Numbered from the stretch's first letter, positions 11,001 through 23,000 are shown. The stretch: DNA of 64,000 bases from Cloeon dipterum (GCF_949628265.1 NC_088788.1:36832959-36896958), one strand, 5' to 3'. Program-made: numbers and translations. The notes: generated by a model not told the origin, from the sequence alone.

Positions 11001-14000
11001 AAATTTTCATGCGTTTTTCCGCCTCTCCGGCTTTTTCCGACCCACAGAGTAACGCACTACTTTTTCACCCTAGGGTGTTTTTGGGGTTGGCCTACTTTGC
11101 TGCACGGCAAGGCCGAGGGCGAAGGCATGCAAGCACGCCGCCTCCGAGTGGAAACATTCGGTCTGCTGTGTCTCTTCATGCCCAATTAAATATTGACAGG
11201 CTACTGCTTTCTCGAGGCGTTTCAAAAGGTCACTCACTATTGATTTTTAGAGAATAAAGTGCAGAATTTCCCGTAAAATAATTTAGTTACACAAGAAAAC
11301 AACATTTGTTTTAATCAGAAATAATTTGAAATTTTATTTGCACAAATGAAACATTTCACTTCCGTCATCAATACAAAAATGAGGCTTGTTCAAAAGGAAG
11401 CATTACAATTTCTACCTCTGGATGAATTTTCCTCATGTGATCGTCCAAGTCTTTCTGCAAGTAGAAACTTGTCGAGCACTCATAGCAGCTGAACAGTCCG
11501 CAAAGTTGCCGGTGTTTTTGCAGCGCACCTTCGTACTGAAATAGCTTATAGCAATTGTCGCAGCTCACGATTGGACGACTTTTGCGTTGTTTTTTTCGCT
11601 CGCGTGTCTCAGTTGCGCAATGCTTCCTCAATTGCCCCCTGGTCGAGAAAAACAAATTGCACTCGTCGCATATGAAGAATGTAGTTTGATACAGTTTCCT
11701 TCTTGGATTGGTTTGAGTCACCTCAAAGCCTTTCTTGTGAAAAATATCATAGTGTCTTTTCATTTCCTCTTCGTCGGCAAAGAAACTAATGCAGCCGAAA
11801 GAAGGGCAGCCAATTGAAAATTGCGAATGGTCAATTGTAACGTGCAGTTTGTACTGGCTCATGCTGGTAAAATTCTTGGTGCAAAACAGGCACTTGAATC
11901 GTACGTAACCGTCTTCTTCCTTTGGCCTCTTGTAAACTGCCTTGACGCACATTCGGGCTGCTTCTCTGAAGTCAGGCGGGATGATCAACTGGTCATTGCC
12001 CTCGTGTCTGCTGGGCAGATCAATTTGCCTCAATTTCACGTAACACTGACGAACGTTACTTGCTGCAACAAATTTTGTGGTAAGACCGAGTTAGGACATC
12101 TAGAAACAAACAAACTACCAAAATAATGCTTCCTCAGCTGTTTGGTTGTGCTGTCCAAACGCATTTGTCGCGGGCTCCAAGCTGAAGACGTGACTTCTTC
12201 CAAGCACCTTCACAAAACAAACTCGATTATTAATAATTTAAAGTTGTAAAGACAACTTACCGCGTCTGCCAAATGCAAAAGTAGCAAATCAGGACATGGT
12301 CATCAATCACTTCTCGTCCGAGAAGCACGTCAAGTTTTTTCTTGTCCACTTTTGACGGGTGGACACCACCATTCGCCGTCGGACACTTGCAGAGAAGACA
12401 AGGCGGTCTTACATGCAGCATTTTCGTTGGACGAATGGAGTTGTGAGGCAAAGAGGGATCCGAAAATATGCATTCCATGCAGGAATGGCAACGCCAAAAA
12501 TGTATCCAAATATTTGAGGTATTTGCTGATAAAATTATGGGACTGGTCGTCGTTGTTCAAATTCCTCACTATTTAAGTTATTTATTTGAGCTATATTTAA
12601 GTATTGAAGAGCAATAATTCCGTGTTTCTTTGAAAAGAAATTATGTCCATTCGTTGTTAGAGGGTACGCGTGCCGTATTGTGTAAAAATATTACAGACAA
12701 GCTTATTTTTTATATTTTTCTAACGAGGGTAGATTGCAAAATAAATTACAAATTCCAATATACGGTATTAACCTGTTTCAGCATTATTAGTAATGAAAGA
12801 GCGGAGCCATCAATCTCACCTACTCCGTGTTGCGGGTTCGTATTTAATTTGGCCGAGAGTTTGGTGACCTCCTTTTTGGCCCACGCGTATGCCATCCTTG
12901 AAACTTGTGCTGCATTTTGCTGCCACAATTCGCATGACTGGCTGACGCCACGCGAATCGCTCAATTAGCACGGGGCAAGGTGAAAATAGCTCTCTGGAGA
13001 TTTTTTTCGCCACGCTTGCTGATCGGGGTGGAAACTTCATCTGGGTATATAAAAGTTGCCGATATATAGTATTGATTTTTGCGCCGTGCGCGTAATCTAA
13101 TACAACCCTGCAATGAAGCACGCGAACACGCCGTCATCCGAGCCTCTTGTTTCGACGCAAAACGATACGTGAAATCATGACTGGCGGGGTGGGTAAATAA
13201 AATGGTCTAATTGCCTCTGCATGTTTGCTTCAAACTTTATTTAGTTGCGAGAGTGAAAAATGGTTCAAAACTCTCCGGCACGTGCGGTTGGACTAGGTCA
13301 TTTTCCCTGAAATTGGTTCAACTAATCGAGGAAAATGTGATGGAATTCAAACAAAAAATGTCATACATAACAGCGTGTTGAATGTAAATTTCACAAGAAT
13401 TTAATTTTTATGCGCCTTGTAGTTGAGATTGGATTAGCAAGTTTAGTGTTCTACGTGTTCTACATATATTTTTACAGTGGAGCTGTCCATCAGACGCACT
13501 GCTCACGTTCTCTACTTTCAATTATTACCTTTGATCCGTGTGAAAAAGTACAATGTCATTGCGAGCAAGTCGTTAATAAAATGCGAAATGTGAAACTGTG
13601 ACGAAGGTCCTGCATCGGCGCGTGCAAACATTGCAAACATGCCAATTCAATCATCCTAAAGGTTTCTTCGCGACATAATTGATAGGCCAAATTCAAATAA
13701 GGTCATGCTGAACGGTTTGATCATCTGTTACACACATTAATTTGTGCAAAAGTCTTTGAGAAGACGAGGAAATGTTCTTCGTGTCTTAAATTCAAATATT
13801 TTTTTTTTCTCGAAATGAAATAGCCGATTGCTTCTGTTTCAGGACAAAAAGAAATGGCGGTGGAACTGTACAAAAAAGGAATCGCCGAGCTGGAAAAGGG
13901 AATTGCAATCGAGTGCGCCGGCAAAGGGGAGGTGTGGGAGCGGGCGCAGAGACTGCAGGGCAAGATGAAGACCAACTTGGAGATGGCCAAGGACCGGCTC

Positions 14001-17000
14001 GACTTTCTAGGTAAGCAATTAACGCGGGGCCACTTTCAGTGGAGGGTGCGCGCAGAGAGCGGCCGGCGGCATCACCTTTGTACGTGTCGTGTGTCTCTCT
14101 CTTTGCAGAGCAAATTGTTATGCTGACTCACTTGGCTGTGACCGACGATCCCGAGGCTGTCGCCGCGACAAAAAAGCCCCTAAAAAGGCCCACTTGCTTC
14201 CCTCGTAGGCCCTCGGCCGGTCCGCAGCTGCTGCTCGCAGGCGCCACCCGCAACCCCGAGGTCAAGTCGCCTCGCGCCCCTACTCTCAGACCCACCCCCC
14301 AGAGGTCACAGCCCACTACCCCTGCTGAAGGTATTTCGCATCTCCATTACGGGATAAAAATGGCGGCGGAACGTAAATTAGTCTCACACCTCTTTGTTGC
14401 TTTTTGCAGTTCGAATTTCATTTTTGGTAGTGCCAAACGATTCTTGAGAGCTACACGAGGCATCCTGAAAATCGGGGAATGCGTACAAACCGGTATTTAG
14501 AGACCCACTGAACTCTGAAGCCACATTTTTTATATATTCCAATCGAGTCCTGAGGGTCGAAATAAGTGGGATACTTAATTTTCCCGATCGGAAGATTGTT
14601 TTGCGAGCAGGGCAAAGCAAAATGCACGTTGCTTTGCCGCGAACCTTATGGTTGCTTCTGCGCAAGCGTCACCCCTCTCAGCTATCATTGGCAGCTGTGA
14701 CATCAGAGGGGAGACGCTTGTGCAGTAGCGATTAAAAGAAGATTCATTCGTTGCGCGCGCCAAAGCAACGTGTGTTTTGCTTTGCACCTCTGGTCGCAAG
14801 TCACAAACAATATTTCAATCGGAAAAATAAAGTATCCCAACTATTTCGACCCTCAGAAATCGATTAGAATAAAAGAATGTGGCTTCAGTGGGTCTGTAAG
14901 TGCTGTTGGTCTGTCCGATCCTAGCAAAAAGTGCAAAAATAACACCGCTGACCAATCAGAGAAGGAAGCAGTTCTCTGATTGGCTCAAAAAGGCAGACTT
15001 TTGTCGCTACCGCTGTGGCGCTGCCGTCTCGGTTTTAGGGCAGCGCTTCGTCCAATCAGAGAACCGTTCCCTTCTCTGATTGGTCTCCAGCGTTCTTGTT
15101 TAGACCAAAAACCGTCAAAGTATCGGATTTAGCGTTTCCGCTTTCCGCCGATTTTCGGCTTATCGTGTTGAATTGACCAAATTCTATCGAACGGCATTAC
15201 CAAAAATAAAATTGCAGAGCTATATAAATTGAAATTTTATATCATTAATTGGCTTCTGTGGTGCAAAACTGCTTTCTAAAACGAGGATGTAAATTAAAGA
15301 GCCTATTTATCCCAGTCATTTTATTGCATCTCAGCATATGCGGTGGGCTTCTTCACTTACGCTTTTGTAAAACTAACCTTGGATCGCACAGTAAGCTGGT
15401 GCTGTGTTGGTGTCGTTCACTGCACCCTCTTAATTAAAAACTCTAACTCTTCTCTGTTCCTATATACTACCGTCTCTTGCCGTACAAATTGTTTTGCTAT
15501 CAAGGGATTACACGCGTTTTGCTAAATTGGTGAGTTGTTTGTTGGTCTCTGTCGTGAATTCTGCATGGGTGTGGGTGCCCAGGAAATAGATTTTATTCAA
15601 CTAGCGAATAGTGAGCAGCCTCCCCTTTTTTACGGAAGTTAGCCAGCCCATGTCACGCAATATCGCAGATTTTCATAGTGAATGGTTTTCGCTCCTTTGT
15701 TCACTCTGACGTGTAGCAAATAATAAAATCAGAGCCATTAGTTTGGTTTCACAATGTAGAATTAAATCCCAGAATTTAAACACTCGCACCGTGCATTTTT
15801 AGATTTATTCAAGTGCAGATAATTAATTAAACATTTTCGCCGAAAGGTCATTTAAATAGTTTACAGGAGCACCAGATGGGGACTTCACCAATCTCTAATG
15901 CCTGCTGATAAACCTCTTTGCAAAATCTTTAGCTCTTACATAAACGTAGAACGTCTTGCTTTTCCTCTGTGCGATGAATTTAATGAATCTCTGATAGATT
16001 AATTCGCATGTCGAAAAATCACTTGATTTGCTGTGGTGTTTGATTAACCGATTTGGCTCTCGCTCCATTCAGCCTCTGGAAGGCGGTTGACCGCGGCTGG
16101 GCGCAAAAACATTCCAGGCATGGCAGCGAGGAGCAGCACTCTTCCCCGCAATCTGGGTTCCCGCCAGCCCGTCTACACCAACGGCTCCGGCTCCAACAGC
16201 GGGGCTGCGAAACACAAACCCTACTCAACACCTCCGCCCATCAAACGGCAGCTCTCGGTGAGCTTCACACTTTTTTCTCTCACTCTTTGCTACATTTTAG
16301 AAGCATATCATGTAACGAATTTCAAAGCAAATGAATTAGTTTGTACTCAAACCGTTAATCTGACCGCAGGGGCCATCACATTCGCCAGGACGTCGGCCGA
16401 GCGGCGGCAACGGAGCGTCAGGTCGCGTTGCAGCGGCCAGAAAAACGTCCTTGAAGGGCGTGGACCCAAAGCTGGCGCAGCTGATCCTAGACGAAATACT
16501 GGAGGGCGGGCCCCCAGTCGAGTGGGACGACATCGCAGGCCAGGAATCGGCCAAGCAGGCCCTACAGGAGATGGTCGTGCTGCCCGCGCTGCGCCCTGAG
16601 CTCTTCACCGGGCTCAGGGCTCCTGCCAGGGGACTCTTGCTCTTCGGGCCGCCAGGCAACGGCAAGACTCTGCTGGCCAGGGCCGTGGCTGCCGAATGCA
16701 GCGCCACTTTCTTCAGCATCAGCGCCGCCAGCCTCACCTCCAAGTTTGTCGGCGAGGGCGAAAAGCTGGTCAGGGCGCTCTTTGCCGTAGCCAGAGAACT
16801 GCAGGTTCCACTTTTTTACTTTTAAGATCTGTTTGAAATATGATGATAAAAAAAACTGAAAAACCGACCTGGGAGCAAATCTCAGGTCGCGGGGTACACT
16901 GAAAAGGTCGTTAGGGTACCGCAGGTCAAAGTCCCGTCCGAGATCTGTCTGATGAGTGTTCGTGATCGACGATCAGATGAACGGCCGAATTTAATTAAAA

Positions 17001-18502
17001 AAAACATTTTCGCACAGGCACCTAACGCGCCTTGCAAGGATAAAAAACCGAAAATCATTTGTTTTCATTTTTCTATGGTCGCGAAAAATCTCAATATCGG
17101 TTTCCAGACCGGCGGTGGTCCAGTTCATGTGATGGAGTAGGAAAGACCCTTCAATTTGGCTCCGTTTGGAAAATAGCAAATTTTGGATTAGAGAGAAAGT
17201 TAAAAAAAATCACGTTTTTCAAACTCCAAAATCCTTCTAGTCCTAGGATATTTATCAGATCAGCTCGTATTTGATCTCTAAATGTTTTGAGATCAGATAA
17301 ATTTTGTGTCGATTTACGCTGGGGTTTGTCAAATTTTTTTACCCCAATCGCGAGATATGACGACCGGAAGCCAGAAAATTGTAGTTAAACCTAAAATTTT
17401 GAATGTCAGCTAGAAATGTCTGCATTATTCAAGTGCTGCAAATTTGTATAATGCTTTGCCAGTTTCACTACGGCTTGAGCCGCGATACGGGCAATTTGTT
17501 TCGGCTTTGAAAGAATTTCTGTACCTAAAAAGATTTTATGATTCAGGTGAATGAATTCATGGCATATGTACAAAATTTATGATTTTTGTGTATATTTCTT
17601 ATGTGTGTGCATTGCAATTGGGGGGCGTATAATTAGACCTCGCCAAAAGACAATAAAGATATTATTATTATTATCAACGCCCAGCTTGCCGATTTTCCCG
17701 CGCTCCGCGACACATGTCACGCCTTCTTTTTTAAAATTCCTTGGCAACCACGCCCCTGTTACAAAATTCCCGCCAGTTCTCAGCTTAAAATACTGTCAAA
17801 TCTTTGACATTCATAATAAATTTTTCTTGCTTTATTTTTCAGCCATCGATCATTTTTGTGGATGAAGTAGACTCTTTGCTGTCCGAGAGGCGGGAGGGAG
17901 AGCATGAGGCAAGCAGGAGGCTGAAAACCGAGTTCCTTGTTGAGTTTGATGGACTGCCCTCGAGCACCGAGGACAGGGTTCTGGTCATGGCAGCGACAAA
18001 CCGGCCGCAAGAATTAGACGAGGCTGCTCTCAGGTATAATCGCATTTTAGCACCAATCCTCATTCAACTCTTTAATATTGCCGACTTGCAGGAGATTCTC
18101 GAAGAGGGTTTACGTGACACTGCCAGGACCAGATACTCGCATGGCGCTGCTGGGCAGGCTTTTGGCCAAGCAAGGCTCTCCTCTTTCCGAAAAAGACTTG
18201 GCCCAACTCGCGAGACTCACCGAGGGGTACTCCGGTAGCGACCTCACAGCCTTGGCCAAGGACGCGGCCTTGGGTCCAATTAGAGGTGCTTTAAAATTTA
18301 ACCAATGCTAAGCAACTTACCATTTTTTTATTTGGCAGAGCTTGATCCTGATCAAGTGAGATGTCTGGACCCAAAACACATGCGCAACATCAAGCTGCAA
18401 GACTTCACCGAGTCCCTGAAGCGAATCCGGAAGAGCGTGTCACCTCTGAGTTTGGTGCAGTACGAGAAGTGGAACTCGGAGTATGGCGACGTCAGCTTAT
18501 AG
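8067..18502 (+). CDS. SPAST: Spastin, microtubule-severing AAA ATPase
   Basis: Eight exons: 8067-8517, 13843-14010, 14109-14330, 16073-16257, 16370-16804, 17843-18033, 18092-18285 and 18339-18502; all phases match, 669 residues. N-terminal hydrophobic hairpin segment at about 36-66 (ER and lipid-droplet targeting). The MIT domain, about 133-212, binds ESCRT-III. A basic Ser/Pro-rich linker, about 213-369, is the microtubule-binding region. The AAA domain has Walker A GPPGNGKT (435-442), Walker B IIFVDE (490-495), sensor ATN (538-540) and arginine fingers at RRF (551-553). The C-terminal SVSP...[10 protein letters not shown] helix matches spastin, not katanin or fidgetin. It severs microtubules as a hexamer in axons, endosomal traffic and cytokinesis. 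The start is the ATG that gives an N-terminus of the usual layout; an in-frame ATG at 7992 is an alternative. Intron 1 contains an antisense zinc-finger gene. Confidence 0.96.
9020..9250 (+). repeat. Dispersed repeat family A copy (spastin intron 1)
   Basis: It contains the ordered blocks CTCGGGTTCTAA, TGCAAAAACTACCCAC, and GACTTGTCTTAACCTCC followed by GGGGGTGT. The same blocks occur at 23440-23720 in this orientation, at 41730-42136 and 50085-50457 in reverse, and as paired inverted units at 31720-32400. Confidence 0.7.
9312..9677 (-). other. Unrecognised antisense open frame in spastin intron 1
   Basis: A 121-codon frame on the minus strand. It stays open further upstream (towards 9700), just inside an AATAAAGATTAATAATAAT stretch that resembles a retroelement tail. 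The composition is more GC-rich than its surroundings and the residues look balanced, with no simple repeats. I do not recognise the protein. It could be a relic of a mobile-element gene or chance. Confidence 0.25.
11333..11338 (-). terminator. Polyadenylation signal of the nested zinc-finger gene
   Basis: AATAAA on the minus strand, about 30 bp past the stop codon of the zinc-finger gene. This position fits a short 3' UTR. Confidence 0.55.
11368..12478 (-). CDS. C2H2 zinc-finger protein nested in spastin intron 1
   Basis: Three exons: 12261-12478, 12119-12207 and 11368-12062; phases match, 333 residues. The N-terminus (about 20-75) has two Cys pairs, CLLCKC and CYFC. It could be a degenerate ZAD-like or other zinc-binding module; I am unsure. 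A linker follows, then five C2H2-type fingers from about residue 158 to 322: CLFC...H...H, CPSFGC...H...H, CDEC...H, CDNC...H...C and CYEC...H...H. Several fingers use an atypical last ligand. The acidic-free, Lys/Arg-rich character suggests a DNA-binding nuclear protein, but the target is unknown. It is wholly inside spastin intron 1, on the opposite strand. An internal ATG at about 12421 could be the true start. Confidence 0.82.
14501..14895. mobile_element. Foldback (MITE-like) element in spastin intron 3
   Basis: A long inverted repeat. The left arm begins AGACCCACTGAA, the right arm ends with its complement, and each arm runs well over 100 bp. Inside each arm is ATCGANTNCTGAGGGTCGAA, almost identical to the arm motif of the elements at 35059 and 48540, so the families are related. 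No open frame for a transposase is present. No clear target duplication is seen. Confidence 0.8.
14930..15235 (+). repeat. Dispersed repeat with twin CCAAT hairpins, copy 2
   Basis: A second copy of the repeat at 5400-5720. It holds two hairpins with identical 12-bp stems, CCAATCAGAGAA and TTCTCTGATTGG, at 14952-14983 and 15052-15083, exactly 100 bp apart with different 8-nt loops. It lies in spastin intron 3, immediately after the foldback element. Confidence 0.7.
17440..17675 (+). mobile_element. 5'-truncated non-LTR retrotransposon 3' end
   Basis: In spastin intron 5. The frame from 17444 to the stop at 17552-17554 reads [20 protein letters not shown] and on to FYDSGE. It resembles the extreme C-terminus of a jockey/CR1-type reverse-transcriptase ORF (the 'WNSLP...L...F' tail). 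A short 3' UTR follows, with GTGTGTGCATTGCAATTGG, then CAAAAGACAATAAAGAT and an (ATT)n tail. The same 3' end is found antisense at 24102-24180 and in part at 36317-36350. Everything upstream is missing, as expected from incomplete reverse transcription. Confidence 0.7.
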
Positions 18503-20020
18503 AGACCTGACAGTGATCTTAGTTTGTTAATTCAATTGCTTTGCTTGATTTTCGATTTTGAGCTACTGCACAAAACCAGTCAATTGTCGACTAGCCCTCT
18601 TGCATATTCAATAAAAAAAAAAAATCGCTGCTAAACATATCTGGAGGAGAAACATGGAAAATTTCCGTTTGGTCTAATTGCTGCAGTCATCTTATTGTTA
18701 GTTTTGCTGCGATGTCACACTTTTCGGATGAATATAGTCTACGGTCCGTTCTTTCAATTGCTCACGATTTACATTTTTGCATATTCGTCCGTCAGAAGTA
18801 CAAATATGTGTTGAGACGAATAATAATTGTTGATTCATTTGGAAAAAGGACAAGAAAGCGTGTCTTTCGTCACTGCTCTGTGCCAATCAGGAAATCGTTT
18901 TTACGTTTCTCGGAATAAAATGCCATAATACATTGCCCATCTCTCATTATTACGTCGTAAAATGAATTTGATTCCACTGTTTCCAGTCAAGAGTCATTGC
19001 TTCTTCAATATAATGTGTACCGTGTGCGTGCAGTTGTATTATTTTGTATCGTGTTTGATAACGAGATTTTAATAATGTGTACTCTTGACGAATAATAATA
19101 CACTCTAGTTTTATTGCAATCGATATAAAAATGCTGCTGAGTTTTTCTTAATTTTATATAACCCTTTTCCTGCTTAGACGAAAAAATTGGATTTAAATAG
19201 TCTAGAAAAATTAAACAAATCATTGCCAGCGAAAGTTGTTTATTCAGTAATTTTTATTTCCAAACTCTAAAGAAACTTGGATAAATAAAAGATCAAATTT
19301 CATATTTGGAAAATATTTTCGTAAAAATTTATTTATGGGAATAATTGTAAAATGATTAGTTTCTTTTCCACTGACTTAATAATAATCGATTTCCTCATCG
19401 TGTTAACTGTTTGAAATATTTCCAAATTTTTTAATAAAATAAGTATGTTTCGAAATATTGAATCTTTTTGCGATTTTAGATTGAAACTTTCTCTCCAGAT
19501 CGAACAATTCATTTTTGAAGCTGTTTAGAGGTTGGCCTTTTTAGAATTTTTATTTCTTAAAATGCGAATTGAAAAATTCCTGTATTATGTTTAAGTAATT
19601 TAATTTCTAAACCAACATTTTTATTATAATCATTTCTTTTAAATTTTTATTTCGAGAATCAGATAAATATATTGGCCTGTTTGCTGCCGCAGCCGGCAGC
19701 TATAGGAACAAGCATGAATGCGGCGAGAAGAGGAATCGCATTATTTAAAGGGCCACGGGAGGCGGGGCCTTCAATGTTACTCGTGTGTTTCCGTAGAGCA
19801 CATTCGCCAGCCAGAGCCAAGAGCCAGGTGTTGTGTTGAAGTTGAATGTGTTGACGAGCCTCTTGCTTCTTGTCCATCGGTAACACACAAATCGGAGTAA
19901 TATTGTTGTCGTGAGATTCACGGGCACGGATTCGTCGTGTAGAATTCGGTCCACGGGCAGTCGAGGCCTGTTTGGTGGGTGTCGGACAGTGCGTATTACG
20001 GACAGGACAACAACACGACG
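18503..20020. other. Spastin-DCAF5 intergenic region
   Basis: It holds the spastin 3' UTR, then AT-rich DNA without a recognisable gene, and from about 19660 a more GC-rich stretch that must contain the DCAF5 promoter and 5' UTR. A frame open to the left of the DCAF5 ATG extends to 19979 but has no earlier ATG. Confidence 0.6.
18610..18615 (+). terminator. Polyadenylation signal of spastin
   Basis: AATAAA about 108 bp past the spastin stop codon, followed by an A-rich run. Confidence 0.6.
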
Positions 20021-23000
20021 ATGGCCGCGTGGAGGAGGGCCAACCCAGTCAACTTCTTTCTCGGCCGTGCAGAGTCCGGCCATCCGAGGCTGCTGGCACG
20101 CGATTTCCTCAGGTGCAAGATCGGCACGGCCAGACCCTGGTACAGGAAGGACCTTTTCTCGCACTACGGATGCGTTAACGCCATCGAGTTCTCAGCCGAG
20201 GGAGATCTCCTTGTCTCAGGTTCGAATTCGAATCGCCAGTGCTGTGATTTTAATTTCATAATAGAAAAATACATCATAAGTTAAGTCGGATTTTCAAGCC
20301 AATTTGCACGGGCTTTCAGGTTATTTTGAGCCTTTTCGATGGCATTTTTTTAAAATCAGGCTGTTTTATTTCAAAAGTTAAATTTAAAATTATATATGTA
20401 TATCTATAATAAAAATATCCAAAATGGAATATATGTATAACGCAGTTCTCAAATAAGAATAGAAGATCCTCTAAAATATTTTAAAAATCACCTGGATGCT
20501 GTCCTTGAAATAAAATGTCACAAAACAAAAATTACACGACATTACTATTCAACCATCTTAAAATGTCACAGTCCTTATCAAGATGATAAAAAACATAAAT
20601 AAATTATGTAAATACAAATGAATAATTTCGAGGAAGGGATGGTGTAAATACATAATCATTTCAATATTAAAATCATGAAAACGGAGAGTTTACCAGAGAG
20701 GCGCGGAGCTTTACCAGTGCGCATCTGTTATGCAGAGCCCTGCGCATCTTTTACTAGTCATATCTTACCCTGTGTTTAATGAGTTATCGTTTTGTTTGAA
20801 TTATGTATGTATTGCATTTATTACTGAAGTTTCAATTTAACGTCAAACGAAAGCGCTCGAGTTGATCTGTAACGTATGACTGAGAAATTTGCGTTCGAAA
20901 GTGCCCCTTTCTTCAGGAAAATTCGCGGCAGTAACAGCATGCGACACTAGAGACACCTGAGAGTAAGAATGCAATTATTCGAGCAGTCACGTGACTCAAT
21001 CCAGCAATCTCATTAGCCAAGAGCAGGCACGCACTTCTTATTGCTTGGACGGAGTGGAGGGGAGAAGCCATGCCTGCTCTTCTCTTAGCCAATGAGATGA
21101 CAGGATTAAGTCACGTGACGGCTGAAACTGCTGCTCTGTTGTCCCTGGGTTTGAGGAGGTATGTGAGTCACATGACTCAATCCTGCCATCTCATTGGTCA
21201 AGAGCATGATGCTCTTGCTTCTCCCTTCCACTCCCTCCAAGCAGTTATAAGTGCGTGGCGGCTCTTAGCCAATGAGATGGTGGGATTGGGTCACGTGACC
21301 GCTGGAGCTGCGTGACTGTGCTTCTCTGCTCTCGCTGGGCAGATGCAGATGTCTCTACTGTCGCCTCCTACTGTTCCCTAATTATCTTCCTTCACTTTTG
21401 GAACGCGAATTTCTCGGGCGCATTATTGTCTGCGGTCATGGTTCCAACTTGAATTTCATTTAAAGATCAACTCGTGCGCTTTCCTTTTGAAACTAAATTG
21501 AAAGCGGTTGGCTTCGGTAATTCCGACACAGGGCCACAAACAAAAACTCATTAAACATGGGGACCAAAAATATGCGCATGGCTCTGCATACTGGATGCGC
21601 ACGGGCTCGGCTCGACGCCTCTCTCTGTCTGGAAGCTCTTTAATGAAAACCAAACTGAATGGATATTATTTATTTTGTGGTGCTAATTTAAATAATTTCC
21701 AGGTGGGGATGACAGGAGAGTGCTGCTATGGAAAATGCATGACATCATGGAGGTGCGGGAACGGCCGGCGCGGCCTGCCGTCATGAACACGGAGCATGGC
21801 AGCAACATTTTCTGCCTCAGCCTCAGCAGCGACAACAAGAGCATTTTTTCCGCTGGAAATGACGAGACTGTGATCATACACGACGTCGAAACGTAAGTTG
21901 CACTGGTGGGTTTCGCTCGAAATTGATTTTATTTAAATCAGGGGAGCCTCCGTTCGGTGTTACATGCACGAAAAACCCGTCTACTGCATTTCCTTGAACC
22001 CGAGCAATGACGACATCTTCTGCAGTGCCAGTGACGACGGCAGGGTTCTCATTTACGACGTCAGGAAAGAGCCAAGTGAAGGAGGTAATTAACCTTTCAA
22101 CCCAAATCAATATTTTATATTCTTAGTGGATTGATACAGGGCAACAATTGAAAATTATTCGCTAAAAAGCATCTGATTGATAAAAAAATGTCATCACAAT
22201 TTTCTATGATTAAAAAAGAGTTTACTACAGTTAAAATTAAAATGATTCAATTTTCTCCAAAATTTGCATCGCTTGAACACATTTTCTTAGCAGATTTTGA
22301 TTCCTCCCGTCGAGATATTCCTCTTACTTGCTAGCTTTGCAGCAACTTTTCTAAAAAATGTACTGTCAATTTTGGCTTCGATTCATTCCTAAGAGATGAT
22401 TTCATGCATTGGCAACAAGGATTTTCCAGGATTTGAATTAAAATGATTTTACTGTTTCAGAGGCGTTGATTCTTGCGTCAAGCACCGGTGCCTACCACGG
22501 AGTGATGTACAATCCCACGGAACCGGCTCTGGTGGCTACTGCCAACGCAAAAACGGGCCTCAGTCTGTACGACGTGCGGAAACCCAAACAGTTGGCGATT
22601 TTCTCCTTTATTTTGCCTTGGTTTAAATTAATCGGTGTCTCGACGCAGGCCTTTGGTGCAGTACGGAGAAAACAGGAACGAGAGCTGCATGAGCGTGCGC
22701 TTCAACCAGCGGGGCACGCACTTGCTCGGCCTCAGGAGACGCCGGGAGGCTGTTCTCTACGCGACGGTCTCGGCCAAGCCTGCAGCCACATTCGACAATC
22801 CAGGCTACTACAACTCCTGCACCATGAAGAGTTGCACTTTTGCTGGGCCAGATGACGATTTTGTCCTCTCCGGCTCGGACGATTTTAATTTGTATTTGTG
22901 GAAAGTTCCTTACGTCGACACCGATGACTGTGCGATGCTCGAGATTTGATTTGACAAAAATTGTGAACTGGTTTTTCTCTCTGCAGTTGCTGCTGTTACA

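Noticed and set aside
13043-13054. TATATAAAAG as a promoter in spastin intron 1
   Set aside because: No gene or exon start follows it on the plus strand before spastin exon 2, and AT-rich introns give such matches by chance.
16336-16743. 135-codon minus-strand open frame
   Set aside because: It lies opposite spastin exon 5. The GC-rich AAA coding sequence leaves the reverse frames open; no family resemblance.
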